NCBI GenBank assembly: GCA_001556995.1
Contig: LSKF01000050.1
Span: forward strand, 62,001-126,000
Reading direction: 5' to 3'
DNA: 64,000 nucleotides
DNA from: Erythrobacteraceae bacterium CCH12-C2
GTDB taxonomy: Bacteria > Pseudomonadota > Alphaproteobacteria > Sphingomonadales > Sphingomonadaceae
The translations under genes were made by a program, and so were the position numbers. Shown piece after piece: positions 23,469-34,011 of this stretch; position 1 is the stretch's first letter, and the number at the start of each line of letters is the position of its first letter. The notes under the pieces are model-generated. The model made no database searches, was not told the DNA's origin, and saw only the letters and a list, made by a program, of their open reading frames with translations.

Positions 23469-24833
23469 ATGAAGTTCCCGGGCAGACTCGCAGGCGGATT
23501 GGCCACCGCGTCACTGGTGGCGAGTGCAGCGCTGGCGCAGGAGCGCAGCGTGCCCCAGCCGCAGTCGCAACCCCAATCCAGTGGCGCGTTTTCGCAAGCT
23601 TTCCCCCAGACCGTGTCCGAGCCGGTGGTGCAAGACGGCATGGAGGCCCCCGCGCCCCTGATCCAGCCGTGGACTGTCGCGCAGGCCACGCAGCTGATTG
23701 CCGTGATCGAAGGGATCGGGGCCGAAGGGCTTGACCCCAAGGATTACGATCTCGAACCGCTCAAGGTCGCGCTCGCTTCCGGCCCGTCCGATGAATTGAA
23801 TCAGCTCGCCTCGCAAAGCTTTGTCTGGCTCGTCGAGGACCTGCGCGATGGGCGCACGCCGATGGAAGCGCGACAGCAATGGTTCGTGGTCGATCCCGAC
23901 CGCGAGACCTATCGCACCGGCGATATGCTCACCGAAGCGCTCAGCACGGGCGACATCGCGGGCACGCTGGCGAAGCTCAACCCCACCCACCCCGATTACG
24001 CCCGGCTGCGCGCCGAGCTCGCCAAGACGCCCGCCAGCAACGCGGACAAGCGCAAGCTCATCCGCGCCAACATGGACCGCTGGCGCTGGCTGCAACGCGA
24101 TCTCGGCACGCAATATCTGATCACCAACGTGCCCGAATTCCAGCTGCGCCTGACGGTCAAGGATCGGATCATCAGCACCTATCGCACCATTGTCGGCAAG
24201 CCGGGGCGCACTGCCACGCCCCAATTGGCCGAGATGGTCGAAGGTGTCGTGTTCAACCCGACCTGGACCGTGCCGCAGTCGATCGTGAAGGGCGAAGGGC
24301 TAGGCGCGCGGGTGCTCGCCAACCCTGCATGGGGGCGGGCCAATGGCTATGTCGCGACCAAGGGTGCCAATGGCTATATCAGCGTGGTGCAGCAGCCCGG
24401 GCCGGGCAATTCGCTGGGCATGATGAAGCTCGAAATGCCCAATGAGCACGCGATCTTCTTCCACGACACGCCCTCGCGCCACCTCTTCGCCAACGATAAC
24501 CGCGCGCTGAGCCACGGCTGCGTGCGCACCGAGCGGGCGCTGGAACTGGCGATGACCATGGCGATCGTGGGCAAGGGCGCGACCAAGGAGGAAGCGGTCG
24601 CGATCTCGCAATCGGGCAAATACACCAAGGTGATGCTGGAAAAGCAGTGGCCCGCCTACATCACCTATTTCACCATGGCGTCCGACATCAACGGCCAAAT
24701 GGCGACCTTCGCCGACATCTATGGCCGCGACGCCCCGGTCCTCGCAAGCCTCGACAAGCCACGGGTGAGGAACCGTAGCAACGCGATCGACGACGAGGTG
24801 ATCGTCATCGAGGACGACCTGCAGGATAGTTAA
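23469..24833 (+). CDS. L,D-transpeptidase, YcbB/LdtD-like, right-arm copy
   Basis: Identical to 6886-8250; catalytic cysteine codon at 24519-24521 in SHGCVR. It converges on the small membrane protein gene. Confidence 0.9.
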   Translation: MKFPGRLAGGLATASLVASAALAQERSVPQPQSQPQSSGAFSQAFPQTVSEPVVQDGMEAPAPLIQPWTVAQATQLIAVIEGIGAEGLDPKDYDLEPLKVALASGPSDELNQLASQSFVWLVEDLRDGRTPMEARQQWFVVDPDRETYRTGDMLTEALSTGDIAGTLAKLNPTHPDYARLRAELAKTPASNADKRKLIRANMDRWRWLQRDLGTQYLITNVPEFQLRLTVKDRIISTYRTIVGKPGRTATPQLAEMVEGVVFNPTWTVPQSIVKGEGLGARVLANPAWGRANGYVATKGANGYISVVQQPGPGNSLGMMKLEMPNEHAIFFHDTPSRHLFANDNRALSHGCVRTERALELAMTMAIVGKGATKEEAVAISQSGKYTKVMLEKQWPAYITYFTMASDINGQMATFADIYGRDAPVLASLDKPRVRNRSNAIDDEVIVIEDDLQDS

Positions 24834-25333
24834 GCGGGAGGCTCGGCAAAGGGGCTGATCTGCCGCGCGGCGAGTACAGCGCGGCGGTAAAGCAATCCGG
24901 CGGGCAGGGCATAGGCGAACACCATCAAGGCAAACTGCCAGTCGACCTCTCCGAACAGCGGCCGGAACCCGAAGACAACCATCGCGGCAAGCCCGGTCGC
25001 CAGCGCCGCGCCGATCGCAACCGCAAGGCCTGCCGGCGTGTCGAGCCGAGCCCCGAACAAAGCGGCTATCGGTACGCCGACAACCCCGATGTAGATGGCG
25101 CAAAAGACCGTGGCGATGATGATCGGAAGGATTGCTACCATAAGCCCGCCCAGAGCCATTTGCAGAGCAACGATGGGGTCAGGCAGTCCCTTGGCAATCA
25201 CCGCCGTCGCCGCAATCCAAGCCAGCGTCAGCCCCGTACCAATCACCGCCGCCTGAAAACTGGCGGGAAGCACGCCAGCAAAGGCCGATCCGGCATTGAG
25301 GTCAAACCCGGCATAACTGGGCCGGTAAGCCAC
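24830..25333 (-). CDS. Small integral membrane protein, right-arm copy
   Basis: Identical to 6386-6889; four predicted helices, GTG start, no recognised family. Confidence 0.6.
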   Translation of the reverse strand: MAYRPSYAGFDLNAGSAFAGVLPASFQAAVIGTGLTLAWIAATAVIAKGLPDPIVALQMALGGLMVAILPIIIATVFCAIYIGVVGVPIAALFGARLDTPAGLAVAIGAALATGLAAMVVFGFRPLFGEVDWQFALMVFAYALPAGLLYRRAVLAARQISPFAEPPA

Positions 25334-25336
25334 GCC

Positions 25337-26038
25337 TCAGTATGCGCTGAGCGAAGGGCGAGCACCGAGATCGAGCGGCGCGCGCTCGAACATCGCTAGT
25401 TCGGGAAGCGGCTGGATGCTGCCATCCTCCTCCAGCCCGAGCGAATCGGCAAACAGCAGCCGCCCACCCGACAGGTTCATCAGCGCGATGCGGAACTGTT
25501 CTTCGCCCATGGCAAAGCACCCGTTGGAGCGCCCCAAGCGGCCCCAGCGTTCGAGATGCGCAGGCTCAGCATAGTCAGCGCGGTGCATCACGATGTAGCG
25601 GCGCAGCGCGGCGTTGTTGGTCTCGTCCAGCCCGCCCAGCCGCACCGAGGTGCCATAGCGACCCTTGTACCATTCCCACGTCACATAAGCCCCGCGGCTG
25701 GTAGCGTTGGAGCCTTCGGTGTTCGAGAATTGCTTGAGCCAGCCGTCATGCTGATAGTCCGAGCCGGTGCCGTGGCTGACGTGATAGGACTGCACCTCGC
25801 CGCGTTCGAGATTGACGAAGTGGAACCGGGGTTTCGCCGAATGGAGCCCGAAATCGGCAATGCCGACAATGTCGCGCTTCCAGATCGCGTCGCCTGCGCG
25901 GGCCAACTCGCGCTGCGCAATACCGAACAGGATGCGATCACGCGGGGGGCCGGGCGCGACGGAGGCAAACAGGCGCGATGGCAAGGCCAGTGCCGCCCCT
26001 GCTGCCAGAGTGCCTTTGAGAAGGTCGCGCCGCTTCAT
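25337..26038 (-). CDS. Murein L,D-transpeptidase catalytic-domain protein, right-arm copy
   Basis: Identical to 5681-6382; Tat-type signal KRRDLLKG and nucleophile motif GRSNGCFA. Confidence 0.8.
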   Translation of the reverse strand: MKRRDLLKGTLAAGAALALPSRLFASVAPGPPRDRILFGIAQRELARAGDAIWKRDIVGIADFGLHSAKPRFHFVNLERGEVQSYHVSHGTGSDYQHDGWLKQFSNTEGSNATSRGAYVTWEWYKGRYGTSVRLGGLDETNNAALRRYIVMHRADYAEPAHLERWGRLGRSNGCFAMGEEQFRIALMNLSGGRLLFADSLGLEEDGSIQPLPELAMFERAPLDLGARPSLSAY

Positions 26039-26117
26039 TGTCTTGTAACATACCGTGCCAGACGTGCGTTCCCAATACCGCAAATGCCCTGGGTGCACAA
26101 TTCGTCGCAGTTCCGCG

Positions 26118-27584
26118 TCAGGTCGTGGGATGGTGGCCCGTTTCGTGGATGGCCTTGGCCGCCATGCCGAGGCGGATCACCGCCGGCATCGCCTCCTTCA
26201 CCGCGTCCCGGAACCCGCTGAGCGCCGCCAGCCGCGGGTCGCCCGCCGCAATCATCCGCGCGACGGTCGGACCGGTCGGGTCAAGCCGCGACTTCGCCAG
26301 CCACGCCGCGATCTCGGGCGTCTGCGACCAGGTGCCGCGGTTCATCAGGTTCATCATGAAGGCATAGGGGAAGGTCTCAGGCGTGTCGGTCAGCGCGCCG
26401 GAGCAGGCGAGCTGGTTTTTGGTCGCATCATCCGGGTAATGCGCTTCGAGAAACGCGGTGAGAGCGGCGCTGAAGGTCACCAGCGGCACAGTGACGGGTT
26501 GGAGCACAATCGTGTCGCCGCGAAACTGCGGCCCGCTGTTGGCCTCAGCCGTGAAGGGCACCGCGCGGGCGGTGCAATCGATGAACAGGGCGTCTTCGGG
26601 CACGGCGTGCGTTGCCTCGCCGAAGTGCAGCGCGCCGCGTGTGATCCGCGTCACGCGGCCTGCGCGGATGACTTGGGTGATCTGCCTGAGCAGCGCGATC
26701 TCGCCTTCGGAGATCACGGCGTAGTGATACATCTCCGGCCGCACATCAGGGTCGATCCGCAGCATATACCCGCCGCGCTCGAGCGCTTCGAACACCCCGT
26801 GGCCATCCTTCGCCTCGGCGAAAGCCTTGAGGTGGGCGATCTGGCTTTCGACCGTCGCGGCGAGGAATTCCTCGCCCGGTTGGACATATTTGCGGTTGTT
26901 GAGCCAGCTGTCGCGTGGGCGCACCCAGTGAATGCGGTCGGGCGCGACCCCGGCCTCGATCAGCCAGACGCCAGTGTCCATCGCGGTCTTGCCGCCGCCC
27001 AAGATGACGAAGTGGCCGGGGATGCGCGCAGGGTCTTTCCACAAGTCAGGCAAGCCGCCGGGGATGGTGATCGCGACACCCTCATCCACTGCGAAGGCGC
27101 GTTTGTGGGTGGAGGGCACCGAGGTCTGATAAAAGGTCGCATCCACCAGCTTGCGGCGCACGGTGATCGTGTGCTCCTCGCCCGAGAGCACGCCTTTGAT
27201 CCGTGCGGTGCCGGTCTCGTCCCGGCCCGTAAAGGCGCTGAGCCGATGATAGGCCACCCGGCCGCTCGGCAGCAGGCGGTGGTTCATCACCCGCTCGAAA
27301 TAGGCGGTGACCTCAGCCCCGCTGGCGAGCGCATAGAGCCCCTGGTTGGGGCCGTGATCGTCGATTTGTTCGCTCGGAAAAGCCATCGAATTGACGCCGT
27401 AAAAGGCCGATGGCTGGTGCAGCGCGACAAAGGAATAGGCATCGTTCCAATGCCCGCCGGGGCGCGCGTGCTTGTCGACGAAGGTGATATGGCAATCGGG
27501 GTCTTCATCGAGCAGCGTGTCGGCAAAGGCGAGGCCGACTGCGCCCGCGCCGACGATCAGGTAGTCTGTGGTGAAGTCGGTCAT
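26118..27584 (-). CDS. FAD/NAD(P)-binding oxidoreductase, right-arm copy
   Basis: Identical to 4135-5601; two Rossmann glycine motifs, substrate unknown. Confidence 0.75.
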   Translation of the reverse strand: MTDFTTDYLIVGAGAVGLAFADTLLDEDPDCHITFVDKHARPGGHWNDAYSFVALHQPSAFYGVNSMAFPSEQIDDHGPNQGLYALASGAEVTAYFERVMNHRLLPSGRVAYHRLSAFTGRDETGTARIKGVLSGEEHTITVRRKLVDATFYQTSVPSTHKRAFAVDEGVAITIPGGLPDLWKDPARIPGHFVILGGGKTAMDTGVWLIEAGVAPDRIHWVRPRDSWLNNRKYVQPGEEFLAATVESQIAHLKAFAEAKDGHGVFEALERGGYMLRIDPDVRPEMYHYAVISEGEIALLRQITQVIRAGRVTRITRGALHFGEATHAVPEDALFIDCTARAVPFTAEANSGPQFRGDTIVLQPVTVPLVTFSAALTAFLEAHYPDDATKNQLACSGALTDTPETFPYAFMMNLMNRGTWSQTPEIAAWLAKSRLDPTGPTVARMIAAGDPRLAALSGFRDAVKEAMPAVIRLGMAAKAIHETGHHPTT

Positions 27585-27620
27585 TCTATCCCCCGCGAGT
27601 GCTTGCCGGGTGGCATAGCA

Positions 27621-28535
27621 TCAAGCGGGCGGGGCGGCGCGTGCATTTTCGGCCGCCATCGCCAGCATTGAGCGCGCATGGCGTGCGGCGACCAACCGCG
27701 CATCATCGCCGTAACCGCCGCCCAATGCGCTGGCGACGGGCAGGCCACGACTGCGGCATGACCCGACAACGAAGCGGTCACGCGCGTCCAATCCCGCGTC
27801 GGTCAGCGCCAGCCGCCCGAGCTTGTCCTCGACATGCGGATCAACGCCCGCCTGATAGAGCACGAAATCGGGAGCAAAGTCTGCCATCACTTCTAGCAAG
27901 TGGCGGGTGAGCGCTTCCATATACCCATCATCATCCACCCCATCGGGCAGGCCGACATCGCGGCTGGAACGGGCCTTCCTGACCGGGAAGTTCTTTTCCG
28001 CGTGGAGCGAGAGGGTGAAGATGTCGGTGCGCCCGGCGGTGAGGCTGGCGGTGCCATCGCCCTGATGCACATCAAGGTCGACGATCAATACTCGCGCGGC
28101 GTGGCCTTCCGCAACCAGGCGGTTGGCGGTGACAGCGAGGTCGTTGAACACGCAATAGCCTGCCCCGGTGTCATGCAGCGCGTGGTGGCTCCCGGCAGCG
28201 GAGTTGGCGGCATAGCCTTGGGTGCGGGCCAGCTGCGCGGCAAGCCAGGTGCCGCCATTGGTGTGTCGCACGCGGCTGGTGATCGCCGGGGTGACGGGAA
28301 AGCCGATCCGGCGCTCTTTCTCGCGCGGGACTGCGGCGCGGAACACCTGATCGACGTAGTCAGGGCAATGCACCGCTTCGAGCCATTCCCTCGGCATGGG
28401 CTCAGGCGCGTGTTCGGTGATCGGCGCACCGCTGGCGCGCAGTTCCTCCATCACGAGGTAATACTTGTCGAACCGGAACGACCCCCGCTCGGGCCGCGGA
28501 GCCATGTAGTCGGCGTGGTGGACGACGTGGAGCAT
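27621..28535 (-). CDS. Histone deacetylase family hydrolase, right-arm copy
   Basis: Identical to 3184-4098; zinc motif DLDVHQGDG and terminal LGGGYGDD. Confidence 0.85.
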   Translation of the reverse strand: MLHVVHHADYMAPRPERGSFRFDKYYLVMEELRASGAPITEHAPEPMPREWLEAVHCPDYVDQVFRAAVPREKERRIGFPVTPAITSRVRHTNGGTWLAAQLARTQGYAANSAAGSHHALHDTGAGYCVFNDLAVTANRLVAEGHAARVLIVDLDVHQGDGTASLTAGRTDIFTLSLHAEKNFPVRKARSSRDVGLPDGVDDDGYMEALTRHLLEVMADFAPDFVLYQAGVDPHVEDKLGRLALTDAGLDARDRFVVGSCRSRGLPVASALGGGYGDDARLVAARHARSMLAMAAENARAAPPA

Positions 28536-28542
28536 CGCCGCC

Positions 28543-29094
28543 TTAACCCGGCAGCCAGCCTGTGTGTTCCGCGAGGATCTTGGCCCCCAGCCCGATCAGG
28601 ATCACGCCGCCTGCACGCTCGGCCCATGCGCCCCAGCGATCCCCGGCGATCCGCCCCAGCATCACCCCTGCGGCGCTGAGCGCGAAAGTAACCACCCCGA
28701 TCAGCCCAGCGGCGAGCGGTGGGGCCATGGTCAGCGTCGGCAGCGTGATCCCTGCGGCGAGCGCATCGACGCTGGTGGCGACGCCTGCGATCATCAGCGC
28801 CTTGCCGGTGAGGGCATGGGCGGCTTCCTCCTCGCCCACATGCCCGCCCAGCATCCGCAGACCGAGGAAAGTGAGCAATCCGAACGCGATCCAGTGATCG
28901 ACCGCCGCGACATAGGCAAAGGCGACAGCCCCGATCCCCCAACCGATGAGCGGCATGACCCCCTGAAACACCCCGAAGGTCAGCGCGATGGCCGCCCCGC
29001 CGCCCCATCCGGGGCGAAACCGCGCCCCCTGCGTGAGCGCGACGGCAAAGGCATCCATCGCCAGCGCGAGCGCGAGGAGCAGGGCGGCGAACAT
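28543..29094 (-). CDS. mntP: Manganese efflux pump MntP, right-arm copy
   Basis: Identical to 2625-3176; in the minus-strand run headed by the sigma-NrsF pair at 30825-32010. Confidence 0.9.
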   Translation of the reverse strand: MFAALLLALALAMDAFAVALTQGARFRPGWGGGAAIALTFGVFQGVMPLIGWGIGAVAFAYVAAVDHWIAFGLLTFLGLRMLGGHVGEEEAAHALTGKALMIAGVATSVDALAAGITLPTLTMAPPLAAGLIGVVTFALSAAGVMLGRIAGDRWGAWAERAGGVILIGLGAKILAEHTGWLPG

Positions 29095-29098
29095 TGCG

Positions 29099-29620
29099 TC
29101 AGAGTGCGGCGGGCGGCGCAGCCTCGGCCAGCGCGGCGAGTTCCGCGAAGATCGCGTCCTCACTGCGGCTGGCGGCGTTGCGCCAGCTGGCTGCCGTATC
29201 GAGGTTCATTGCTTTGCCCTCAGGCGTCAGCACCAGCAGCGCCGGGGTGCCGGGGAAGTCCGCGAGGCCAAAGCGCCGGGCGATATCGAGATTATGCCCG
29301 TCCCCCGATTGCGGCATCCCGACGTTGACGAACACCAGCTCGTAGCGCTCGGCGACCAGCGCGGCGAAGCGCGGGGTTTCGAGCCATCCGGCCAGCGCGC
29401 GGCTATCGTGGCACCAGTTTGCGCCCATCACCAGCAGCACGCGCTTGCCGCCTGCCGCAGCGCGGGTGAGCGCGGCGTCGACGTCGGCCGCCGCATCGGC
29501 CTTCACGGCATAGGCGCGGGCTTCGGGGTGGGCGGCGTCAGCAGCAGCCTTGGGCGCAGGGGTGCCTGCACAAGCGGCCAGCATCAGCGCCAGACTGGCG
29601 GCAATCGCGCAGCGGATCAC
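29099..29620 (-). CDS. Thioredoxin-like lipoprotein, right-arm copy
   Basis: Identical to 2099-2620; lipobox LAAC and active-site-like WCHDS; GTG start overlaps the ispG stop. Confidence 0.75.
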   Translation of the reverse strand: MIRCAIAASLALMLAACAGTPAPKAAADAAHPEARAYAVKADAAADVDAALTRAAAGGKRVLLVMGANWCHDSRALAGWLETPRFAALVAERYELVFVNVGMPQSGDGHNLDIARRFGLADFPGTPALLVLTPEGKAMNLDTAASWRNAASRSEDAIFAELAALAEAAPPAAL

Positions 29621-30774
29621 TCGGCGGCTTCGGCAGGCTGCGGCGGGGCGGCGTGGGGATCGAAGGCGGTCGCCTCACCCGCTTCGATGGCGGCGGCCTT
29701 TTCCTCGACCAGCTTGACGATGTGATCGAGCATCGCCTCGTCGTCGATGGCATGGGCCTTCATGCCCGACAGATACACCATATGCTTGCCGTTGCCGCCG
29801 CCGGTGAGGCCGATATCGGTTTCGCGCGCCTCGCCGGGGCCGTTGACGACGCAGCCGAGCACCGAAAGGCTCATCGGGGTCTTGATGTGTTCAAGCCGCT
29901 TTTCCAGCGTCTCGACCGTGCGGATCACGTCAAAACCCTGCCGCGAGCAAGAGGGGCACGACACCACGCGCACGCCGCGGGTGCGAAGACCCAGCGTCTT
30001 GAGCATGTGGTAGCCGACCTTGATCTCTTCCTCGGGCTCGGCCGAGAGGCTGACGCGGATGGTGTCGCCGATCCCCGCCCACAGCAGGCTGCCCATCCCG
30101 ATCGAGGATTTGACCGTGCCGCCGATCAACCCGCCCGCCTCGGTGATACCGAGATGCAGCGGGCAATCGACCGCTTCGGCGAGGCCCATGTAGGCCGCCA
30201 CCGCGAGGAACACGTCAGACGCCTTCACCGCCACCTTGAATTCGTGGAAATCGTGGTCCTGCAACAGCTTGATGTGATCAAGCGCGCTTTCAATCAGTGC
30301 TTCAGGGCAGGGCTCGCCGTATTTTTCGAGGAGGTCTTTTTCGAGGCTCCCAGCATTCACCCCGATGCGGATCGCGCAGCCATTGGCCTTGGCGGCGCGC
30401 ACCACTTCGGCGACCCGGTCGGCCGAGCCGATATTGCCGGGGTTGATGCGCAGGCACGCCGCGCCCGCGTCAGCCGCTTCGAGCGCACGCTTGTAATGGA
30501 AGTGGATGTCAGCCACCACCGGGATGCGCGCGGCGCGGGTGATCTGTTTGAAATTACGAGTCGATTCCTCGGTCGGGCACGACACGCGGATGATGTCCGC
30601 GCCCACCTCTTCGCAGCGGCGGATCTGGTCGATCGTCGCCTTCACGTCCTCGGTGGGGGTATTGGTCATGGTCTGCACCGAGATGGGCGCATCGCCGCCC
30701 ACGGGGACATTCCCCACCATGATCTGGCGACATTTGCGCCGTTCGATTGTGCGCCAGGGCCGAATGGAAGACAT
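29617..30774 (-). CDS. ispG: IspG, right-arm copy
   Basis: Identical to 945-2102; cluster motif CPSC...[10 protein letters not shown] intact. Confidence 0.97.
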   Translation of the reverse strand: MSSIRPWRTIERRKCRQIMVGNVPVGGDAPISVQTMTNTPTEDVKATIDQIRRCEEVGADIIRVSCPTEESTRNFKQITRAARIPVVADIHFHYKRALEAADAGAACLRINPGNIGSADRVAEVVRAAKANGCAIRIGVNAGSLEKDLLEKYGEPCPEALIESALDHIKLLQDHDFHEFKVAVKASDVFLAVAAYMGLAEAVDCPLHLGITEAGGLIGGTVKSSIGMGSLLWAGIGDTIRVSLSAEPEEEIKVGYHMLKTLGLRTRGVRVVSCPSCSRQGFDVIRTVETLEKRLEHIKTPMSLSVLGCVVNGPGEARETDIGLTGGGNGKHMVYLSGMKAHAIDDEAMLDHIVKLVEEKAAAIEAGEATAFDPHAAPPQPAEAAE

Positions 30775-30824
30775 AAGCTCGCCTATAACCGCCTGTGCGT
30801 GACGGAGCAATGACCGTGAGGCGC

Positions 30825-31478
30825 CTACCAGCGGATCAGCGGCGGCACGATGAACCGCGCGGCCAGTGCCGCGAGCGGGACGGGGGCCACGTGCCAGATG
30901 CCCAGATGCGCAATCCCGTCGAGCGGGCAGGTCATGCCCAAGGCGAGCGAACCCAGCGATCCTGCCGCGAGGCCCGTCAGCCACGCCTGCCGCGTGATCG
31001 CCACCGGCGCGGCGCGGCGCAGGAACAGCACCGACGCCGCGCCCACCACCATTGCGGCTGTCAGCGATGCCGTGACGCAGTGCCAGCCATAGGGATCAAT
31101 AAGCCCGGTGTGGGCGTGCATTTCCGGCGCCTTCGCGATCTGGATCAGCGCCGCCAGCGGCAGCACGCCCAGCATCGCCAGCGTCCATGCAGGGGCGTTG
31201 GGGCGCGCTCCGACCCGGGGGAGCGCGCCCACCACCAGCGCCGCCGTGCTTGCGGCACCCAGTAGCAGCAGCAGGCCATTGGTGATCCAGAAGAAAGGGG
31301 ATGCCTGCCCCGAGGTGATCCCGCGCCAGTAATCGAACAGCGCGATCATCCCCAGCGCCGCCGTCAGCGTCGCCAGCGCGACCAGTGCGGCCCCTTCACC
31401 GGGATGAACGCGGCGGACCGGGACCGTATCATCGACAAGCGCGGCGATCAGCGCGGCACGGCTGGGGGTTTGGGACAT
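30825..31478 (-). CDS. NrsF-type membrane anti-sigma factor, right-arm copy
   Basis: Identical to 241-894. Here the upstream sigma factor gene is complete, so this is the copy in full operon context: start ATG one base after the sigma stop, and the sigma-F-like promoter at 32102-32127. Confidence 0.85.
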   Translation of the reverse strand: MSQTPSRAALIAALVDDTVPVRRVHPGEGAALVALATLTAALGMIALFDYWRGITSGQASPFFWITNGLLLLLGAASTAALVVGALPRVGARPNAPAWTLAMLGVLPLAALIQIAKAPEMHAHTGLIDPYGWHCVTASLTAAMVVGAASVLFLRRAAPVAITRQAWLTGLAAGSLGSLALGMTCPLDGIAHLGIWHVAPVPLAALAARFIVPPLIRW

Positions 31479-31479
31479 C

Positions 31480-32010
31480 TTATTCGGCTTTCTCGACAAG
31501 CGCGGCGAGCTTTTTCAGGCCGCGGTGGATGTTGACTTTGACCAGGCTTTCGCTCTGGCCGCTGGCACGGGAGGCCTCCTCGATCGAAAGACCGCCAATC
31601 TTGACCAGCTCGATCGCTTCGGCCTGCTTGGCAGGGAGAAACGCGAAGAGCCGGTCGAGGCTGACGCGGGCCAGCACCATGTCTTCCTCGCTATCGGTGC
31701 TGGCGCTGTCATCGAACAACTCGTCGGCTTGCTGGCGATAGCTGCGGCGCAGGTGATCGACCCAGCGATAGCGCGCAATCGCCGCCAGCCAGGGCAGGAA
31801 CGGGCGGGACGGGTCCCAGGTGGCGCGCTTGGAATGCAGCGCGATCAGCACGTCCTGCACCAGATCATCAATCTGATCCGGCGGCACGCGGCGGCGGAAA
31901 TAGCGTTCGAGCCATAGCCCGGTCTCGGACAGCAGCACGTTGGCAGCGGCCTTATCGCCCTGCTGCATCGCGCGCATCAGCCGGGCCAGAGTGGGCTCGT
32001 CGGCGAGCAT
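31480..32010 (-). CDS. ECF sigma factor paired with NrsF-type anti-sigma
   Basis: The 176-residue protein is a two-domain ECF sigma factor. Region 2 reads LVQDVLIALHSKR with the -10 recognition part FLPWLAAIARYRWVDHLRR (residues 71-89); region 4 is VKIGGLSIEEASRASGQSESLVKVNIHRG split around residue 150. The acidic linker is DDSASTDSEED. The pairing with a DUF1109/NrsF gene starting one base downstream places it near the sigma-F group of Caulobacter, which reacts to chromate and cadmium. Its own promoter region carries a GTAACC-N16-CGAA motif, so it probably activates its own operon. The 3' two thirds (31480-31718) lie in the palindrome; the first 292 bases are unique. The gene name sigF is not assigned because orthology is inferred. 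Confidence 0.9.
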   Translation of the reverse strand: MLADEPTLARLMRAMQQGDKAAANVLLSETGLWLERYFRRRVPPDQIDDLVQDVLIALHSKRATWDPSRPFLPWLAAIARYRWVDHLRRSYRQQADELFDDSASTDSEEDMVLARVSLDRLFAFLPAKQAEAIELVKIGGLSIEEASRASGQSESLVKVNIHRGLKKLAALVEKAE

Positions 32011-32101
32011 TCAGCCGCCTTTCGCCCTCGGCCCGTGAACGGGTGTCGTAGCCATGATAAAGCTGCCTCCTTGCCAACCCGATGCACCGGATCAGCTGGG
32101 T

Positions 32102-32127
32102 TTCGCTGTGCCAAGGTCGAAGGTTAC
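32102..32127 (-). promoter_or_regulatory. Sigma-F-like ECF promoter of the sigma/NrsF operon
   Basis: On the minus strand GTAACC (32127-32122) and CGAA (32105-32102) are separated by exactly 16 bases. This equals the promoter motif I recall for Caulobacter sigma-F. It lies 92 bp upstream of the sigma factor start, the expected place for autoregulation. Confidence 0.7.
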
Positions 32128-32168
32128 AGGCTTTCGTGAAATTCGTGGCCCGTCCGGCCCCCGTGCGC

Positions 32169-32681
32169 CTAGAGCTTCAGCTCATAGAGGAATTCGGGAT
32201 CGAAGTGATCGCCCACCTGAAAGGTGATGTCGGCGATCTTGGCAAAGCCGTAGCGCTGGTAAAATCGCTGCGCGCCGTAATTTTCGGCATAGACCGACAG
32301 CAGCATCGCATCATGCCCGCCCGCGCGGGCCTGCCCGATTGCCCAGTCCATCAGCTTCGCCCCGATCCCCGCCCCGGTGTGCCCCGGCAGCGCGTACAGC
32401 TGACCGAGTTCGAGAGGGTTGGCCGCGTCGGAGTAGCTGACGTAGTGGCTGGGGTAGCGCAGCTTGCAAAAGGCGATCAGCGCACCTTCGTGCTCGACCA
32501 GGCAATGGGTGCAGCTGTCGCCCGCAATCTCCTCGGCCACGGCGTCAGGATTGTGCACCTGCGCCAGAAATGCGGCGAGGTCTTTTTCGCGGTAGAGATG
32601 CCCGAAGGCGGCAACGAAGGTGGTCGCTCCCAGCTGGGCAAGGGCGGGGGCATCGGCGAGTGTGGCAGGGCGATAGATCAT
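32169..32681 (-). CDS. GNAT-family N-acetyltransferase
   Basis: A 170-residue GNAT protein. The acetyl-CoA loop reads LYALPGHTGAGIGAKLMDWAI (a Q/RxxGxG/A variant around residues 95-115), followed by the typical C-terminal NYGAQRFYQRYGFAKIADITFQVG. The substrate is unknown. It is a single gene facing the sigma-NrsF operon promoter region, with which it shares the strand; its stop at 32169 is about 40 bp upstream of the sigma-F-like promoter. Confidence 0.85.
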   Translation of the reverse strand: MIYRPATLADAPALAQLGATTFVAAFGHLYREKDLAAFLAQVHNPDAVAEEIAGDSCTHCLVEHEGALIAFCKLRYPSHYVSYSDAANPLELGQLYALPGHTGAGIGAKLMDWAIGQARAGGHDAMLLSVYAENYGAQRFYQRYGFAKIADITFQVGDHFDPEFLYELKL

Positions 32682-32756
32682 GGGCCGCGCTCTAGCGAGA
32701 CAGGGCCGCGTTGTTAAGCTGGCGCAAGCCGCAGGAGCGCGTTACACCTCGCGGCT

Positions 32757-33833
32757 ATGAAAAACCTCCTCACGCTGATCGCGCTCGCCCTTATGCCCAC
32801 CGCTGCCTTGGCCCAAGACGCCCCGCCGCCCCAACCCAAATGGTCGCTGGCGATCCATGGTGGGGCAGGCACGCTGGACCCTGCGCAGATGACGCCGGAA
32901 CGCCGCGCCGAATACGAGGCGGCCTTGCAAAAGGCGCTTGATGCGGGCGCGAAGGTGCTGGCCGAAGGCGGCAGCGCGATGGATGCGGTCAAGGCCGCGA
33001 TCATCCCGATGGAGGATTCGCCGCTGTTCAACGCCGGCAAGGGCGCGGTGTTCACGTGGGACGGGACGAACGAGCTCGACGCCTCGATCATGGACGGGCG
33101 CGACCGCAGCGCCGGGGCTGTGGCCGGGGTAAAGACGGTGAAGAACCCGATCCTGCTGGCTGACAAGGTCCGCACCGACAGCGAGCATGTGTTCCTGATT
33201 GGCAAGGGGGCCGAGGACTTCGCGCTCTCCAAGGGTTTCGCCGTCACCCCGCCCGAATATTTCGCCACACCTGCACGGCGCGAGGCGCTGGAGCGGCTGA
33301 AGGCGGAGAAGCTCTCGGCGCTGGATGTCGATCACAAGTTTGGCACGGTGGGTGCGGTGGCGCTCGACCAGAGCGGTAACATGGCGGCAGGCACCTCGAC
33401 CGGCGGGATGACCGGCAAGCGCTGGGGCCGCGTCGGCGATGCGCCGCTGATCGGCGCCGGGACTTATGCGGATAACCGCGCCTGTGCGGTGTCGGCGACG
33501 GGATGGGGCGAGTATTTTATCCGGGTTGGCGTGGCGCATGAGATTTGCGCGCGGCTGCGGGCCTTCCAGGAATTTCGCGCATTGGAGATGGACGGCGGTG
33601 AAATTCCCGCTGAAGTCTTGGCCGCCGCTCCGCAAAAGATCGCCGACGACGTGATGGCCGATGTCGCGCAGCTTGGCGGCGATGGCGGGGTGATCTTGGT
33701 CACCCCCGAAGGGGACGCGATCTTCAGCTTCAACACCACCGGCATGTATCGCGGCCGCGCGACCAGCGATGGGGTGCGCGAAGTGGCGATCTTCGGGGGT
33801 GACGCAAAAGCGTCGAACACGCCGGATCATTGA
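32757..33833 (+). CDS. Periplasmic isoaspartyl peptidase / L-asparaginase (Ntn hydrolase)
   Basis: This 358-residue protein has a signal peptide (MKNLLTLIALALMPTAALAQ), so it acts in the periplasm. It belongs to the plant-type asparaginase family, which cleaves isoaspartyl dipeptides and asparagine after self-processing. The processing site is KFG-TVGAVALD, making Thr197 the new N-terminal nucleophile. The N-terminal HGGAG and the TSTGGMTGK and GAGTYADN segments of the family are present. It is divergent from the acetyltransferase and is followed by an inverted-repeat element that may end transcription. Confidence 0.9.
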   Translation: MKNLLTLIALALMPTAALAQDAPPPQPKWSLAIHGGAGTLDPAQMTPERRAEYEAALQKALDAGAKVLAEGGSAMDAVKAAIIPMEDSPLFNAGKGAVFTWDGTNELDASIMDGRDRSAGAVAGVKTVKNPILLADKVRTDSEHVFLIGKGAEDFALSKGFAVTPPEYFATPARREALERLKAEKLSALDVDHKFGTVGAVALDQSGNMAAGTSTGGMTGKRWGRVGDAPLIGAGTYADNRACAVSATGWGEYFIRVGVAHEICARLRAFQEFRALEMDGGEIPAEVLAAAPQKIADDVMADVAQLGGDGGVILVTPEGDAIFSFNTTGMYRGRATSDGVREVAIFGGDAKASNTPDH

Positions 33834-33837
33834 TCAG

Positions 33838-33938
33838 AAACCGTTCGTGCTGAGCTTGTCGAAGCACTGCCCTTTTTCGTCTCAGGCGCTTGGCCAGAAG
33901 AAAAGCAGCCCTTCGACAAGCTCTGGGCGAACGGAGTT
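33838..33938. repeat. Intergenic inverted-repeat element, copy 1
   Basis: The arms are CCGTTCG.GCTGAGCTTGTC and its imperfect inverse around 33912-33936, separated by about 45 bp. The same element recurs at 49143-49237, 56302-56399 and 59929-60029. Here it lies between the convergent iaaA-type and beta-lactamase genes, so it could act as a two-way terminator. A further GC hairpin, CCCCTCCCC-AC-GGGGAGGGG, follows at about 33985-34006. Confidence 0.75.
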
Positions 33939-34011
33939 GGTTGCGTTTCTGCCCTAGCGACGGAGGGTGCCCCCACCCCCCGACCCCCTCCCCACGGGGA
34001 GGGGGGGAAGA

